DNA from: Robinsoniella peoriensis
GTDB lineage: Bacteria; Bacillota; Clostridia; Lachnospirales; Lachnospiraceae
Direction: 5' to 3' (one strand)
DNA: 64,000 nucleotides
Assembly (NCBI RefSeq): GCF_042680125.1
Contig: NZ_JBHTNY010000030.1
The notes under the pieces are model-generated. The model was not told the DNA's origin. It was given only the letters and a program-made list of their open reading frames with translations, and ran no database searches. Positions 56,200 through 64,000 of this stretch are shown here, piece by piece. Within the stretch, counting starts at the first letter, position 1, and each line of letters starts with the position of its first letter. Position numbers and translations under genes: made by a program.

Positions 56200-57241
56200 T
56201 ATATTGAAAAATTCCTGGATATTATTTACCAGAAATAAAGAATACTTTTCAAGCATCGTAGTCTCACCGGTTATCATTCTCCTGCTATTTTCTTTTGTCT
56301 TATCCTTTCAATCTAAAGTGAATATTGCTGTTATTAACCAGGATCAAGGCCGATTTGGTACAAAAATAGAAGAAATCATCCAGGATATAGACTTTGTCAA
56401 ACCGCTTAAAATTGATCTGAAAGAAGTAGAAAACGATATCCGAAACGGGAAAATAGACCTTGCGGTTATCATTGAAAAAAATGCATCCGGCATGGATCTG
56501 AACATGGAAAAACCAATACGTTTTATAAAGTCACAAAATTCTGAACTATCCGGTTATATGGAAACCATTCTGAATACAGCCATAGCTAATTATAATTCGG
56601 GTAATTCAGTCCAATTTACAATATCACAAAATCAAGTATCCGAAAAAGGGGTTCCTATAACAAACGCTTTGGGGATGGTTATTTTTAAAATGATTGGTTC
56701 AGCTTCCATACTTGCAGGTTTAATCATCTCAGAAAAGAAAAATGGGATAAAAAACCGAATTTATATCAGTAAAACAAAATTATGCACATATCTGATCGGG
56801 CGTGGCAGTATTCTTTTTATACATCTATTATTGTTTTCGTTCATTTACTTTATAACAGCAAAGCTGTTCAACTTCGATTTTGGAATGAAATATCCTGCGC
56901 AGATATTAATTATCTTCGGTGTATTGGGAATATTTACAACCGCTTTTGGCCTGCTGCTGTCTGCTTTTGCAAATGATGATAATACTGCATGGCGATTTGG
57001 TGTTCTAGTATTGCTGCCGGCTTCCATATTGTCAGGTGCACTATTTCCTTTTGATGCAATGCCAGAAAGCCTGCAGACGGCGGGAAACCTTTTCCCTCAG
57101 CGGTGGATAACAAATGCGATCGAAATCCTGCAAAACGGCGGCAGCTTATCCGATACTTTCTTCCCTTTAATTGGCGTGCTGTTATTATCAGCAGTGTTCT
57201 CTGCGGTAGCAAGCGTCCGGTTAAATAAAAGCCTGTCTTAA
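56186..57241 (+). CDS. ABC-2 type exporter permease
   Basis: Second permease of 351 residues with the same plan as its neighbour: one N-terminal helix, a soluble loop (about 45-155) and five C-terminal helices, with SGALFPFDAMPE near the end as in antibiotic exporters. AAAGGGGG precedes the start, which lies inside the previous gene. The pair should form a heterodimeric channel with two copies of the ATPase, controlled by the divergent TetR protein. Confidence 0.92.
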   Translation: MFMSNILKNSWILFTRNKEYFSSIVVSPVIILLLFSFVLSFQSKVNIAVINQDQGRFGTKIEEIIQDIDFVKPLKIDLKEVENDIRNGKIDLAVIIEKNASGMDLNMEKPIRFIKSQNSELSGYMETILNTAIANYNSGNSVQFTISQNQVSEKGVPITNALGMVIFKMIGSASILAGLIISEKKNGIKNRIYISKTKLCTYLIGRGSILFIHLLLFSFIYFITAKLFNFDFGMKYPAQILIIFGVLGIFTTAFGLLLSAFANDDNTAWRFGVLVLLPASILSGALFPFDAMPESLQTAGNLFPQRWITNAIEILQNGGSLSDTFFPLIGVLLLSAVFSAVASVRLNKSLS

Positions 57242-57258
57242 ATTGTTTTTATCTGGAT

Positions 57259-57948
57259 TTATCCCGGAAACCGTATTCTCTGCGTAGATTTTGGAATACC
57301 CCCATAAATTTTTTCCCACTTTCCATTATGGAACAGTTCATATTGTGCAAAGGAACAGGGCAGGCCATTTGCAGCGGTGATATCAGAACTGTCCATAAGC
57401 TGAAAATGCAGATGGGGAAACATGGAGTTTCCAGTATGGCCAATGTTCCCCAGAACATCTCCTCTTTTCACCGTTTGCCCGACTGACACTCTGATAGAAT
57501 CAGGTTGCAGATGGCAGAATGCTGCATAGACACCATTACCATGTTTCAGAATGATGTAATTACCGGTTAAATTTTTTATATCATCGCTCCCAGGACTAAA
57601 TTTACTGTTAGCTCTGGCACGTTTGAAATCTGAAAACAATCGTGCCTTTTCTCTTTCGAGGCAATGCTCTTCTATTTCTACAATGGTACCCTCACATGGA
57701 GCATAGATATCCTTTCCATAACAATAACACTTGTTCACAGGTACACCGGACAGAAGATAGTGTAAGGGACTGACGCTATAACAGGGATTCCCCTTTTGCA
57801 TCCAATCCACCTGAAGAAAGTCGTAGGCATATCGCGTTCCTAATATATTTGTTCCGTGGCTGGGAATACGTGTCCCCGGCGTATTCGGGACGGACCATTC
57901 ACCCCGTAGAGGAAAATCAACAACAATTGGTTTCATGAGTTCTTCCAT
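57259..57948 (-). CDS. M23-type metallopeptidase domain protein without signal peptide
   Basis: A 229-residue protein with an M23/LytM-like core: a first zinc-site region SHGTNILGTRYAYDF (His about 31, Asp about 43), GVYAAFCHLQPDSIRVSVGQTVKRGDVLGNIGHTGNS and the second zinc motif PHLHFQ (about 187-192). M23 enzymes normally cut peptidoglycan cross-bridges outside the cell, yet no signal peptide or membrane helix is visible, so a cytoplasmic role or a non-classical substrate is possible. The ATG at 57948 directly follows the TAA stop of the TetR gene, with GGAGG inside the end of that gene; the two are translationally linked. Confidence 0.85.
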   Translation of the reverse strand: MEELMKPIVVDFPLRGEWSVPNTPGTRIPSHGTNILGTRYAYDFLQVDWMQKGNPCYSVSPLHYLLSGVPVNKCYCYGKDIYAPCEGTIVEIEEHCLEREKARLFSDFKRARANSKFSPGSDDIKNLTGNYIILKHGNGVYAAFCHLQPDSIRVSVGQTVKRGDVLGNIGHTGNSMFPHLHFQLMDSSDITAANGLPCSFAQYELFHNGKWEKIYGGIPKSTQRIRFPG

Positions 57949-58608
57949 TTACACCTCCATTTGAGCTTCCGGATTATAAGCTTCCGGCTTATAAAAAACA
58001 TGCCTCAATTCTGTAAATAAATCATCCAATGCTTTTTCCATAGCTGTATAGTCTAAATGCGAATACTCGGAATTTCTGATGTCTTCTAACATCTGATTGG
58101 CAAATCCAGTACACGACCATAAAATTATATGTTTACTTTTTTCGATCTCTAAATCCGGTCTGAATTTGGATTTGTCTATGGTATCAAATATTGTTGGATA
58201 GCAATCTGCATCCTTCTTGCTGCTTCTCTCCTTTAATTCATTATTTATTTCACTGGAATTGGTAACCGCAGAAAGTTTATTAAATTCAAATATCCAAGGA
58301 TATTCTTTTAATAATTTAATCTGCAGTAAATAAGATTGATGCAGCCTCTTTAATATATCCATTTCATCATAATTGATTAACTGGTAATATTCTTTATTAA
58401 GCAGTTCCGAAAAGTAGTCAAAAACAAATAGAAAAAGTTCTTGTTTACTTCCTATATAATGAAACATTAAGGCTTTGGAAAATCCGGCTTCCTTCGCAAT
58501 CACATTTGTTGAAGCGTTGTCAAATCCCCGTAGTGCAAATTCTTTTAGTGCGGCATTCAAAATAGCATTGCGGCGGCTTGTATCTAAATCTGATAATTTG
58601 GCTGGCAT
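57949..58608 (-). CDS. TetR family regulator
   Basis: Regulator of 219 residues with a TetR helix-turn-helix (FALRGFDNASTNVIAKEAGFSKALMFHYIGSKQELFLF, about residues 22-59) and a C-terminal dimer/ligand domain. ATG at 58608 is preceded by AGGAGG with six bases between; the upstream ATGs overlap that site. Two palindromes around its promoter (58663-58712) indicate autorepression, and the M23 peptidase gene is co-transcribed. Confidence 0.92.
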   Translation of the reverse strand: MPAKLSDLDTSRRNAILNAALKEFALRGFDNASTNVIAKEAGFSKALMFHYIGSKQELFLFVFDYFSELLNKEYYQLINYDEMDILKRLHQSYLLQIKLLKEYPWIFEFNKLSAVTNSSEINNELKERSSKKDADCYPTIFDTIDKSKFRPDLEIEKSKHIILWSCTGFANQMLEDIRNSEYSHLDYTAMEKALDDLFTELRHVFYKPEAYNPEAQMEV

Positions 58609-58662
58609 GTATTTCCTCCTCATCTGCTGGCTTTTATATAGGTTCATATATATGAGATGATA

Positions 58663-58712
58663 TTGACCTTATAGGTTAATGCCATTGTACATCTTTTTAC
58701 CTGACAGGTCAA
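58663..58712 (-). promoter_or_regulatory. TetR/M23 operon promoter with two operators
   Basis: A consensus minus-strand promoter, TTGACC (58712-58707), 17 bases and TACAAT (58689-58684), carries two like palindromes: TTTACCT-GAC-AGGTCAA (58696-58712) over the -35 and TTGACCT-TAT-AGGTTAA (58663-58679) just after the -10. Centres are 33 bases apart, about three helical turns, so both would lie on one DNA face. This is a textbook repressor layout. Confidence 0.8.
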
Positions 58713-58831
58713 TGGATTTTTCGGCATCTATTCAAACTTTATGGACTATTAGATTAGAAAAATAATGCATAGACGAACTTTTTGGTATATGGTAATAATT
58801 AAATAATACATTTATTTACAAACGTAGTCAG

Positions 58832-58878
58832 AAACCGGGCTTTCTATGATTCATTCTTGATCATAGAAAGCCCGGTTT
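58832..58878 (-). terminator. Terminator of the GH110-like gene
   Basis: A perfect 19-base-pair stem with a 9-base loop, 67 bases after the stop of the giant gene. The T tract is short, but the stem is very stable. Between it and the TetR operators I see nothing further. Confidence 0.75.
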
Positions 58879-58944
58879 ATAATCTGTTATATCCTTATTA
58901 CCAATAAGGCAAAATCATTCGTAAATACAATGATTCCCGCTTTA

Positions 58945-61900
58945 TTATGGTTCAAAAACTGTTAATTCTGCTGCGTACCGAAGTATAGTGACCGCATCCC
59001 TGCTATCTGCCAGATTATCTCCATTCATGTCTGCGATCTGCAGCTGTTCCTCTGACAGTTCTTCCTTCTCTGCATTATATTTCAACAGTTTAGCAGCATC
59101 TTTCGTATCTACCACACCGTTTAAATCAACATCTCCCAACAGCCGTACCTCCAGGATTTCTATAATCAGCTTCTTCAGGGCTTCTCCTGTCATATCCTGA
59201 TCTGCATTCTGGTTATCATAAACTGTCTGCGCTTCTGCAGTCATCTCCGACAGCCCCTCCATACTGGCTTCGAGATATTTTTTGGCATCTTTAAGGATTT
59301 CATTTGCTTTATCCAGTGCGTTTTTCAATTCTTCTTTGTTGCCTTTTCTTACAAGTGATACCATGGCATCTGCCAGTTTTTCATAAGCCGTATTCATCTC
59401 CTCCGGGGATGCCTGGCTGTTTTCTGCTGTTTCTTTTGCCTGAGCCAGTATATCCTTCAGGTTCTGTACGCTTATAGCTGTATACTGATCTTGCATTTTC
59501 AATATTTCTTCTGCCTTCTGAATCAGGATATCCAGCCTTGTGTCTGCTTTTTCTACCATCATAGATGTCACTGCCGTCAGCAGTCTTGTAGTTGCTTCGT
59601 TGATTGTTCCCTGATCTGCAAGATTGCTGTCAAATACCTGCTGTGCCTGCAAAAGTGCTTTTCTGACTTCTGCCACGCTTTCCTCTGTGTACTGAGACAG
59701 GCCTGCTGTATCTGCAAGAATTGCCTCTGTCCCTTCTATGGCTGCCTTCAGGCCTGTCTTCTGTGGGCCGTTTTCTACAAGAAAGCATGCTGTAATCAGA
59801 TTTATAAAAGCTTCATCTGCCTGCTCCTGAGTGACAGACGGGTCTTTTAGAATCGCTCTTGCTGCATTTAAAGCTTTCGCCACTGCTGCCCAGGTTTCTT
59901 CCGTATAACACTGGTTTTCTTCCTGTTCCTTTTCCATTGCCTCTGCCATGGAAATTGCCAGATTCAGGCTCGTCAGATCTGCATCCGGTGCCTCGCTTCC
60001 TTTCTCCACATAGTGAAGTATTACGTATCGGTATACGCTCTGGGTGATGCCGTCCTCTGCAGTGACAAACATCTCAACCGCATTAATTCCTCTAAACAGC
60101 GGAACCGTTATGGTATCTGTTTGAATATTGCCTAATTCATTACCATTTAAAAGTACCTGCACCGACGCACCCTCTGTTGGAACTACCTGGAAACGAACTG
60201 CCTTATTCTCATATTCTGCTGCAATATAATACTTCTGATTTTTATCAAATTCTCCAAAATCCGTCTCTTCACATAACACAGTCTCCAGATTGCTGTTGGA
60301 AGCTGCTTCCGGTATCTTCATATTTGTCTGAACAGGCTCTGCTGCCACCACCGGCACACCTGCCGCCCCATTGGAAAGCATTGGTATCACGACCGGTTTA
60401 AAGTAAAATCCGTTCAAACTGTAGGGCACCCTGATTTCAGTTCCCTGATATCCATCCAGAATCTCATAATTACCATCGGGGGCATCCGAAACCATCCAGC
60501 GGATTACATCGTTTACTTTTTCTGCACTTGTCAGATAATCTGCAGTCAGACTCCGGCTATTTTCATCATAGGCCGCCTCCACACTGCTGACTTCCTGAAT
60601 CACCGCTTCTTCTCCAAACGGAACCGCTTCTTCATTTACCATAAAATCCCGGAACCGGATAACCGATGTTCCGTCACCGCAGGTACAAAGAATGCCCGCC
60701 TTTAAGGAATCATCAAGCCCTGTATTTTCCACTTCCTGTACCAGATTCCAGGTGCTGCCGTCCGTACTGTAATAGCCCCGGATAACAGACTCTGTTTTTT
60801 CCAGTTTCAGATATATGATTTCTCCAAAGATATCATCAATCCCTGATTCGGATGGGTTTCCTTCTTTTTCTGTAATTACATTCAGCTTTGGATTTCCATT
60901 GGCATGTTTTCTCTGAATCGCAGTATAATTATCTGCATCACGGTAGAAGACAAGCCCCGTTTCTTCGTATCCCTGATGTGTCTTTCCTTCCATTTCTACA
61001 GTTATGACAGCCTGACTGGAATCAGCCAGTTCCGCAAGTACAATATTCGTAGCGCCATTGCCTGACTCCCAATCTCCCGCTCCCGATGGACATATATAAA
61101 GATCCTCCTGATCCAGTCCCCAGGTTCCTTTTACCGGATTTAGAATCGTAAGTGCATTGGAAAGAACCTTGGTATTCTCCCTGATCACTACCAGCTTTGC
61201 TGCTGATATACCGTTGGAAGCAGTTCCCTTCACATGTACCGCACCTGCTTTTTTGGCGGTAAGAAGACCGTCCTGGCTGATAGCTGCTGCGTCAGAAGCC
61301 GCTCCTGTCCTGATATCCTCCACCGTATAAACCACATCTTTCATCTGCGCATTTTCCGGATATAGGGCAGCGGTAATCTGCAGGGTACTTCCTGCCCCAT
61401 CCAGCACATCACTTTCGGAAATTAGCTTTACAGACTGGGGGTAGATTATTTCTGTCTGGGCTCCCACATTTACCTGCAGCGGGGCGGAAGCATATTTTCG
61501 GTCATTTATAACACTATATGCCCGGATCAATGCCTCTCCTTTGGAAATTCCCAATATCTTTCCATCTGCTGAAACTTTTGCAATATCCGGTGAGCTGCTT
61601 TCATAATAAACTTCTCCCAGAGCAGCAGCTTTTTCCCCCTCTCCGATGGATATCCCTTCCTTATCTGACAAATTAATATCACTAACGTCCATATTATTTA
61701 TGGACACATTCATTTTCATTCCTGCATCATATTCATTATTTTGTATCGAGACATTCTTGCATCCGTTAAAGGAATACAGATCATTATCCAGCTGGCTTGC
61801 TGAAGATTTCACTTCTGCCTGCAGACCTTCTCCAACACTTATCGTACATTCTTGTGCCGTTTTGCCGTTTAAAGTCAACACCAGATCCACATTTGGTTCA

Positions 61901-64000
61901 AATCGGAATATACGGTTGCCTTCTATCGTTATTCCGTCCACACTCTTGGCATCTACTACCTTGCTGCCCGACTGGTAAAATTCATTTCCTGTAATCTGAA
62001 TGTTTTTATGAACGGTACTGTCTACCGAGACATTGGGATTTGTGGGTTCAATAAAGATCACACCATTTCCCTGGCAGCGGTAAAACTTATTATTCTGTAT
62101 CGTTACATCTTCCACTCTTCCAGACTCATACCAGCTCTGTGCATCACAGGAAATATAGATTGCCGCCATGGACGTACCCTCAAACACATTTTCCTCAATC
62201 AGCACCGGTTTGCGTGTTGTAACCAGTATTCCTCTGGTTGGGATCTGCTTAAATGTATTTCTGCGAATCTCCACTTCCGGCGTATCGGTAATATTCTCTG
62301 CCACAAACTGCCATTCCTGTACCTCATCCGGAATCGGCTCTGTAAACCGTATTACGGTATCCGTAAGACTGATTCCTTCACTGCTGCTGCCGGTAGGGCC
62401 GCTGATGATTTCCTCCACTGTACAAATGGAATCCTCCAGGGGAAGCATGTTGCTCTGCCTTGTAAACTCTACCTGATCTCCTTCAAAGAAACTTGGAAAT
62501 CCTGCTGTTTCATCGTGATTATATCTTACTGTCACTTCTCTTCTGTCACCGCTGATACTCACTACCTGCTGGAAAGTTCCGTGTATATTAATCGGATCAT
62601 CATGAGGATTTGCAAAATAACAGTCCTCTACCAGAATCTTTCCTCCACAGCCTGACATCTGGAGAAAATCCGCATATCCCGCCGTAGTTCGGCCGGTTTC
62701 CTCCGGTGCCCGGAAGTCTACATCCCGCAGTGAAATATTATCCGTAGTCTGCCCCACCATTCCAAATCCGTGGAGATACCGGATATCTAAATTTTCCATC
62801 TCAATATCCTTACTGAGCCAGAAAAAAGCTCCCGGTGTATCTCTGCGGGTAGGACGCATCTGGTAACACATGCCGGTTGTCACACTGTCCGGCTTTCCAT
62901 TGTAGGTAATTTTTACTCTTCGATTGCCCAAGTCTTCCATTCCTGCCCGGTTATCAAAAAGTTCATTGCTGCGTGTAGTTATCCCTGTCCTCAGGTCTAT
63001 GCTCTGGGCATAATTATTTTCAAACTTGTCTGTACCTGTCCAGTAGTATTTGCCTGTATAGGGGCTTTTGTCACTGAACCAGTTAATCTGGCCATTCTCT
63101 ATGGAATACTCGTAGCACTCCGGAATATATACGGTAGCTGTATTTCCATCCACAGATTCCACGGTTATATCTACAACGGTGGGTACCTCGAAATCAACGG
63201 TAAAATTCTGAAATCTTACATTTTCACTACGGATCGCCGCAAAAGCCGTCATTTTCCCATGAAAATTAATGACTGAACCATTGCCTTCCATCACAATGTG
63301 ATTGAGGTCTTCTATCAGAATACCTATTTTTTTATCTTTATAAGCCGAATCGGCACCTACTGTATTTGAGACATAAAGCTCTCTTTCTTCTGCCTTATCC
63401 GGATGAATCTGGTATTTACCCTGAGGAAAATCAATTACAATTTCCTGATCCGGATTTTTCTTTCTCAGATATGCAGCTCTGTCCAGTGCTTTTATAACGG
63501 CCTGGGCACTGTCCTTGCTTCCTTTGGGATCTGCTCCGTAATCAGTGACGTGAATGATATAATCCTCTGGCTTTTCCGGTTCTTTTTCTTTCAGCCTCTT
63601 CATTTCCCGGTCGAGCTCATCATGTGCAGCATTGATCTCTTCCTGACTGGCCCTTTCATCCTGGAAGACATTTTCTGCCTGAAGCAGTGATGCCTTGAAT
63701 TTCCGGAATCCATCACCGTCAGGATCGGTATAATCCTGCAGTACTATATCCTGTGCCTCTTGCAAAAGTTTACCCAGTAGTGTTTTATCTCCTCTCTGAT
63801 ACTCTGTCAGAAATCTGGCATCTGCCCAGTCCGCGTGATCCGACCAGTTATTTTCTCCCTGCTCTGCAACAAGTATGATTTTCTCCGTTAAGCCGCCGAT
63901 TTCCAGATCAATCGTTTTTTGGGGTGTATTACTGACCATTTCACCGCTGTCATATACCGGATCCTGCTTTTCATCATTAAAATATACTTTAAACCTTACA
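58945..64000 (-). CDS. Secreted GH110-like beta-helix glycosidase with FIVAR and dockerin modules (partial)
   Basis: C-terminal 1,684 residues of a giant secreted protein; the frame stays open to the window edge, so an internal ATG at 63939 is not the true start. In order (numbered from 63939): end of an NPCBM domain (DHADWADA), a FIVAR-like helix bundle, a right-handed beta-helix (about 125-720) with GH110 features (VTDYGADPKG, FLQMSGCGGKILVEDCYF and the paired-Asp motif HDDPINIHGT), Big2-like domains, a DUF1349/LamG-like domain, a cadherin-like sandwich, three to four FIVAR repeats (about 1340-1590) and a type I dockerin (GDVDLNGVVDTKDAAKLL; ADMNGDNLADSRDAVTIL). GH110 enzymes remove alpha-1,3-galactose, for example from blood group B. 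The specificity here is inferred. Confidence 0.85.
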   Translation of the reverse strand, partial: VRFKVYFNDEKQDPVYDSGEMVSNTPQKTIDLEIGGLTEKIILVAEQGENNWSDHADWADARFLTEYQRGDKTLLGKLLQEAQDIVLQDYTDPDGDGFRKFKASLLQAENVFQDERASQEEINAAHDELDREMKRLKEKEPEKPEDYIIHVTDYGADPKGSKDSAQAVIKALDRAAYLRKKNPDQEIVIDFPQGKYQIHPDKAEERELYVSNTVGADSAYKDKKIGILIEDLNHIVMEGNGSVINFHGKMTAFAAIRSENVRFQNFTVDFEVPTVVDITVESVDGNTATVYIPECYEYSIENGQINWFSDKSPYTGKYYWTGTDKFENNYAQSIDLRTGITTRSNELFDNRAGMEDLGNRRVKITYNGKPDSVTTGMCYQMRPTRRDTPGAFFWLSKDIEMENLDIRYLHGFGMVGQTTDNISLRDVDFRAPEETGRTTAGYADFLQMSGCGGKILVEDCYFANPHDDPINIHGTFQQVVSISGDRREVTVRYNHDETAGFPSFFEGDQVEFTRQSNMLPLEDSICTVEEIISGPTGSSSEGISLTDTVIRFTEPIPDEVQEWQFVAENITDTPEVEIRRNTFKQIPTRGILVTTRKPVLIEENVFEGTSMAAIYISCDAQSWYESGRVEDVTIQNNKFYRCQGNGVIFIEPTNPNVSVDSTVHKNIQITGNEFYQSGSKVVDAKSVDGITIEGNRIFRFEPNVDLVLTLNGKTAQECTISVGEGLQAEVKSSASQLDNDLYSFNGCKNVSIQNNEYDAGMKMNVSINNMDVSDINLSDKEGISIGEGEKAAALGEVYYESSSPDIAKVSADGKILGISKGEALIRAYSVINDRKYASAPLQVNVGAQTEIIYPQSVKLISESDVLDGAGSTLQITAALYPENAQMKDVVYTVEDIRTGAASDAAAISQDGLLTAKKAGAVHVKGTASNGISAAKLVVIRENTKVLSNALTILNPVKGTWGLDQEDLYICPSGAGDWESGNGATNIVLAELADSSQAVITVEMEGKTHQGYEETGLVFYRDADNYTAIQRKHANGNPKLNVITEKEGNPSESGIDDIFGEIIYLKLEKTESVIRGYYSTDGSTWNLVQEVENTGLDDSLKAGILCTCGDGTSVIRFRDFMVNEEAVPFGEEAVIQEVSSVEAAYDENSRSLTADYLTSAEKVNDVIRWMVSDAPDGNYEILDGYQGTEIRVPYSLNGFYFKPVVIPMLSNGAAGVPVVAAEPVQTNMKIPEAASNSNLETVLCEETDFGEFDKNQKYYIAAEYENKAVRFQVVPTEGASVQVLLNGNELGNIQTDTITVPLFRGINAVEMFVTAEDGITQSVYRYVILHYVEKGSEAPDADLTSLNLAISMAEAMEKEQEENQCYTEETWAAVAKALNAARAILKDPSVTQEQADEAFINLITACFLVENGPQKTGLKAAIEGTEAILADTAGLSQYTEESVAEVRKALLQAQQVFDSNLADQGTINEATTRLLTAVTSMMVEKADTRLDILIQKAEEILKMQDQYTAISVQNLKDILAQAKETAENSQASPEEMNTAYEKLADAMVSLVRKGNKEELKNALDKANEILKDAKKYLEASMEGLSEMTAEAQTVYDNQNADQDMTGEALKKLIIEILEVRLLGDVDLNGVVDTKDAAKLLKYNAEKEELSEEQLQIADMNGDNLADSRDAVTILRYAAELTVFEP

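Noticed and set aside
58945..63939. Treating ATG 63939 as the true start of the giant gene
   Set aside because: The frame continues upstream to the window edge with sequence that completes an NPCBM domain, and a secreted protein should begin with a signal peptide.

Overview
The window looks like a chromosome segment of a gut Lachnospiraceae-type clostridium. The DNA is AT-rich, the Shine-Dalgarno sequences are strong and AGGAGG-like, and several families are typical of that group: YesM/YesN two-component systems, LplB/LplC-type sugar permeases, large secreted multidomain glycosidases, an Rpn nuclease, DUF6442/XRE and CD3324-type small genes. This assignment is an inference from gene content; no rRNA, tRNA or CRISPR was seen.

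Layout. Positions 1-9000 hold a minus-strand carbohydrate operon: sugar-binding lipoprotein, two CUT1 permeases, a GHL6-like glycosidase and a GH38 alpha-mannosidase. It is followed by a small membrane protein and a YesM/YesN-type sensor/regulator pair (9570-12931). Positions 13-19.3 kb are a patchwork of small genes: an EFR1-like flavodoxin-ferredoxin, a broken DUF1648-type membrane gene, a DUF2268 metalloprotease-like gene, a nitroreductase/HxlR divergent pair, a DUF6442/XRE pair with well-marked operators, and an Rpn nuclease.

Positions 19.7-44.7 kb form a plant-polysaccharide locus, all on the minus strand. It contains a secreted GH43 protein, a secreted GH51 arabinofuranosidase, an esterase, GH115, GH106, LplC- and LplB-type permeases, a large solute-binding lipoprotein, a YesN/YesM pair and a GH2 enzyme. 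The combination fits arabinose-, rhamnose- and uronate-rich pectin or arabinogalactan-like glycans: two secreted enzymes would trim the polymer outside, the ABC importer would take up oligomers, and leaderless GH106/GH115/GH2 enzymes would finish them in the cytoplasm. A 57-bp promoter element with identical spacing stands before the binding-protein gene and the GH2 gene, and a shortened form stands before the sensor kinase gene. It is the best candidate for the site of the local regulator.

Positions 45-58.9 kb contain an alpha/beta hydrolase, small genes, a MITE-like element inserted beside a dispersed repeat, a Y-family polymerase/YolD pair, an unusual lipoprotein (binding protein fused to a 5'-nucleotidase C-terminal domain) paired with a membrane EAL c-di-GMP phosphodiesterase, a TetR-controlled ABC-2 exporter, and a TetR/M23 peptidase operon with two clear operators. 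From 58.9 kb to the right edge is a giant secreted GH110-like beta-helix protein with NPCBM, FIVAR and dockerin modules. Its N-terminus lies outside the window.

The strongest candidates for something undescribed are the binding-protein/5'-nucleotidase-C fusion with its EAL partner, and the shared promoter element of the polysaccharide locus.
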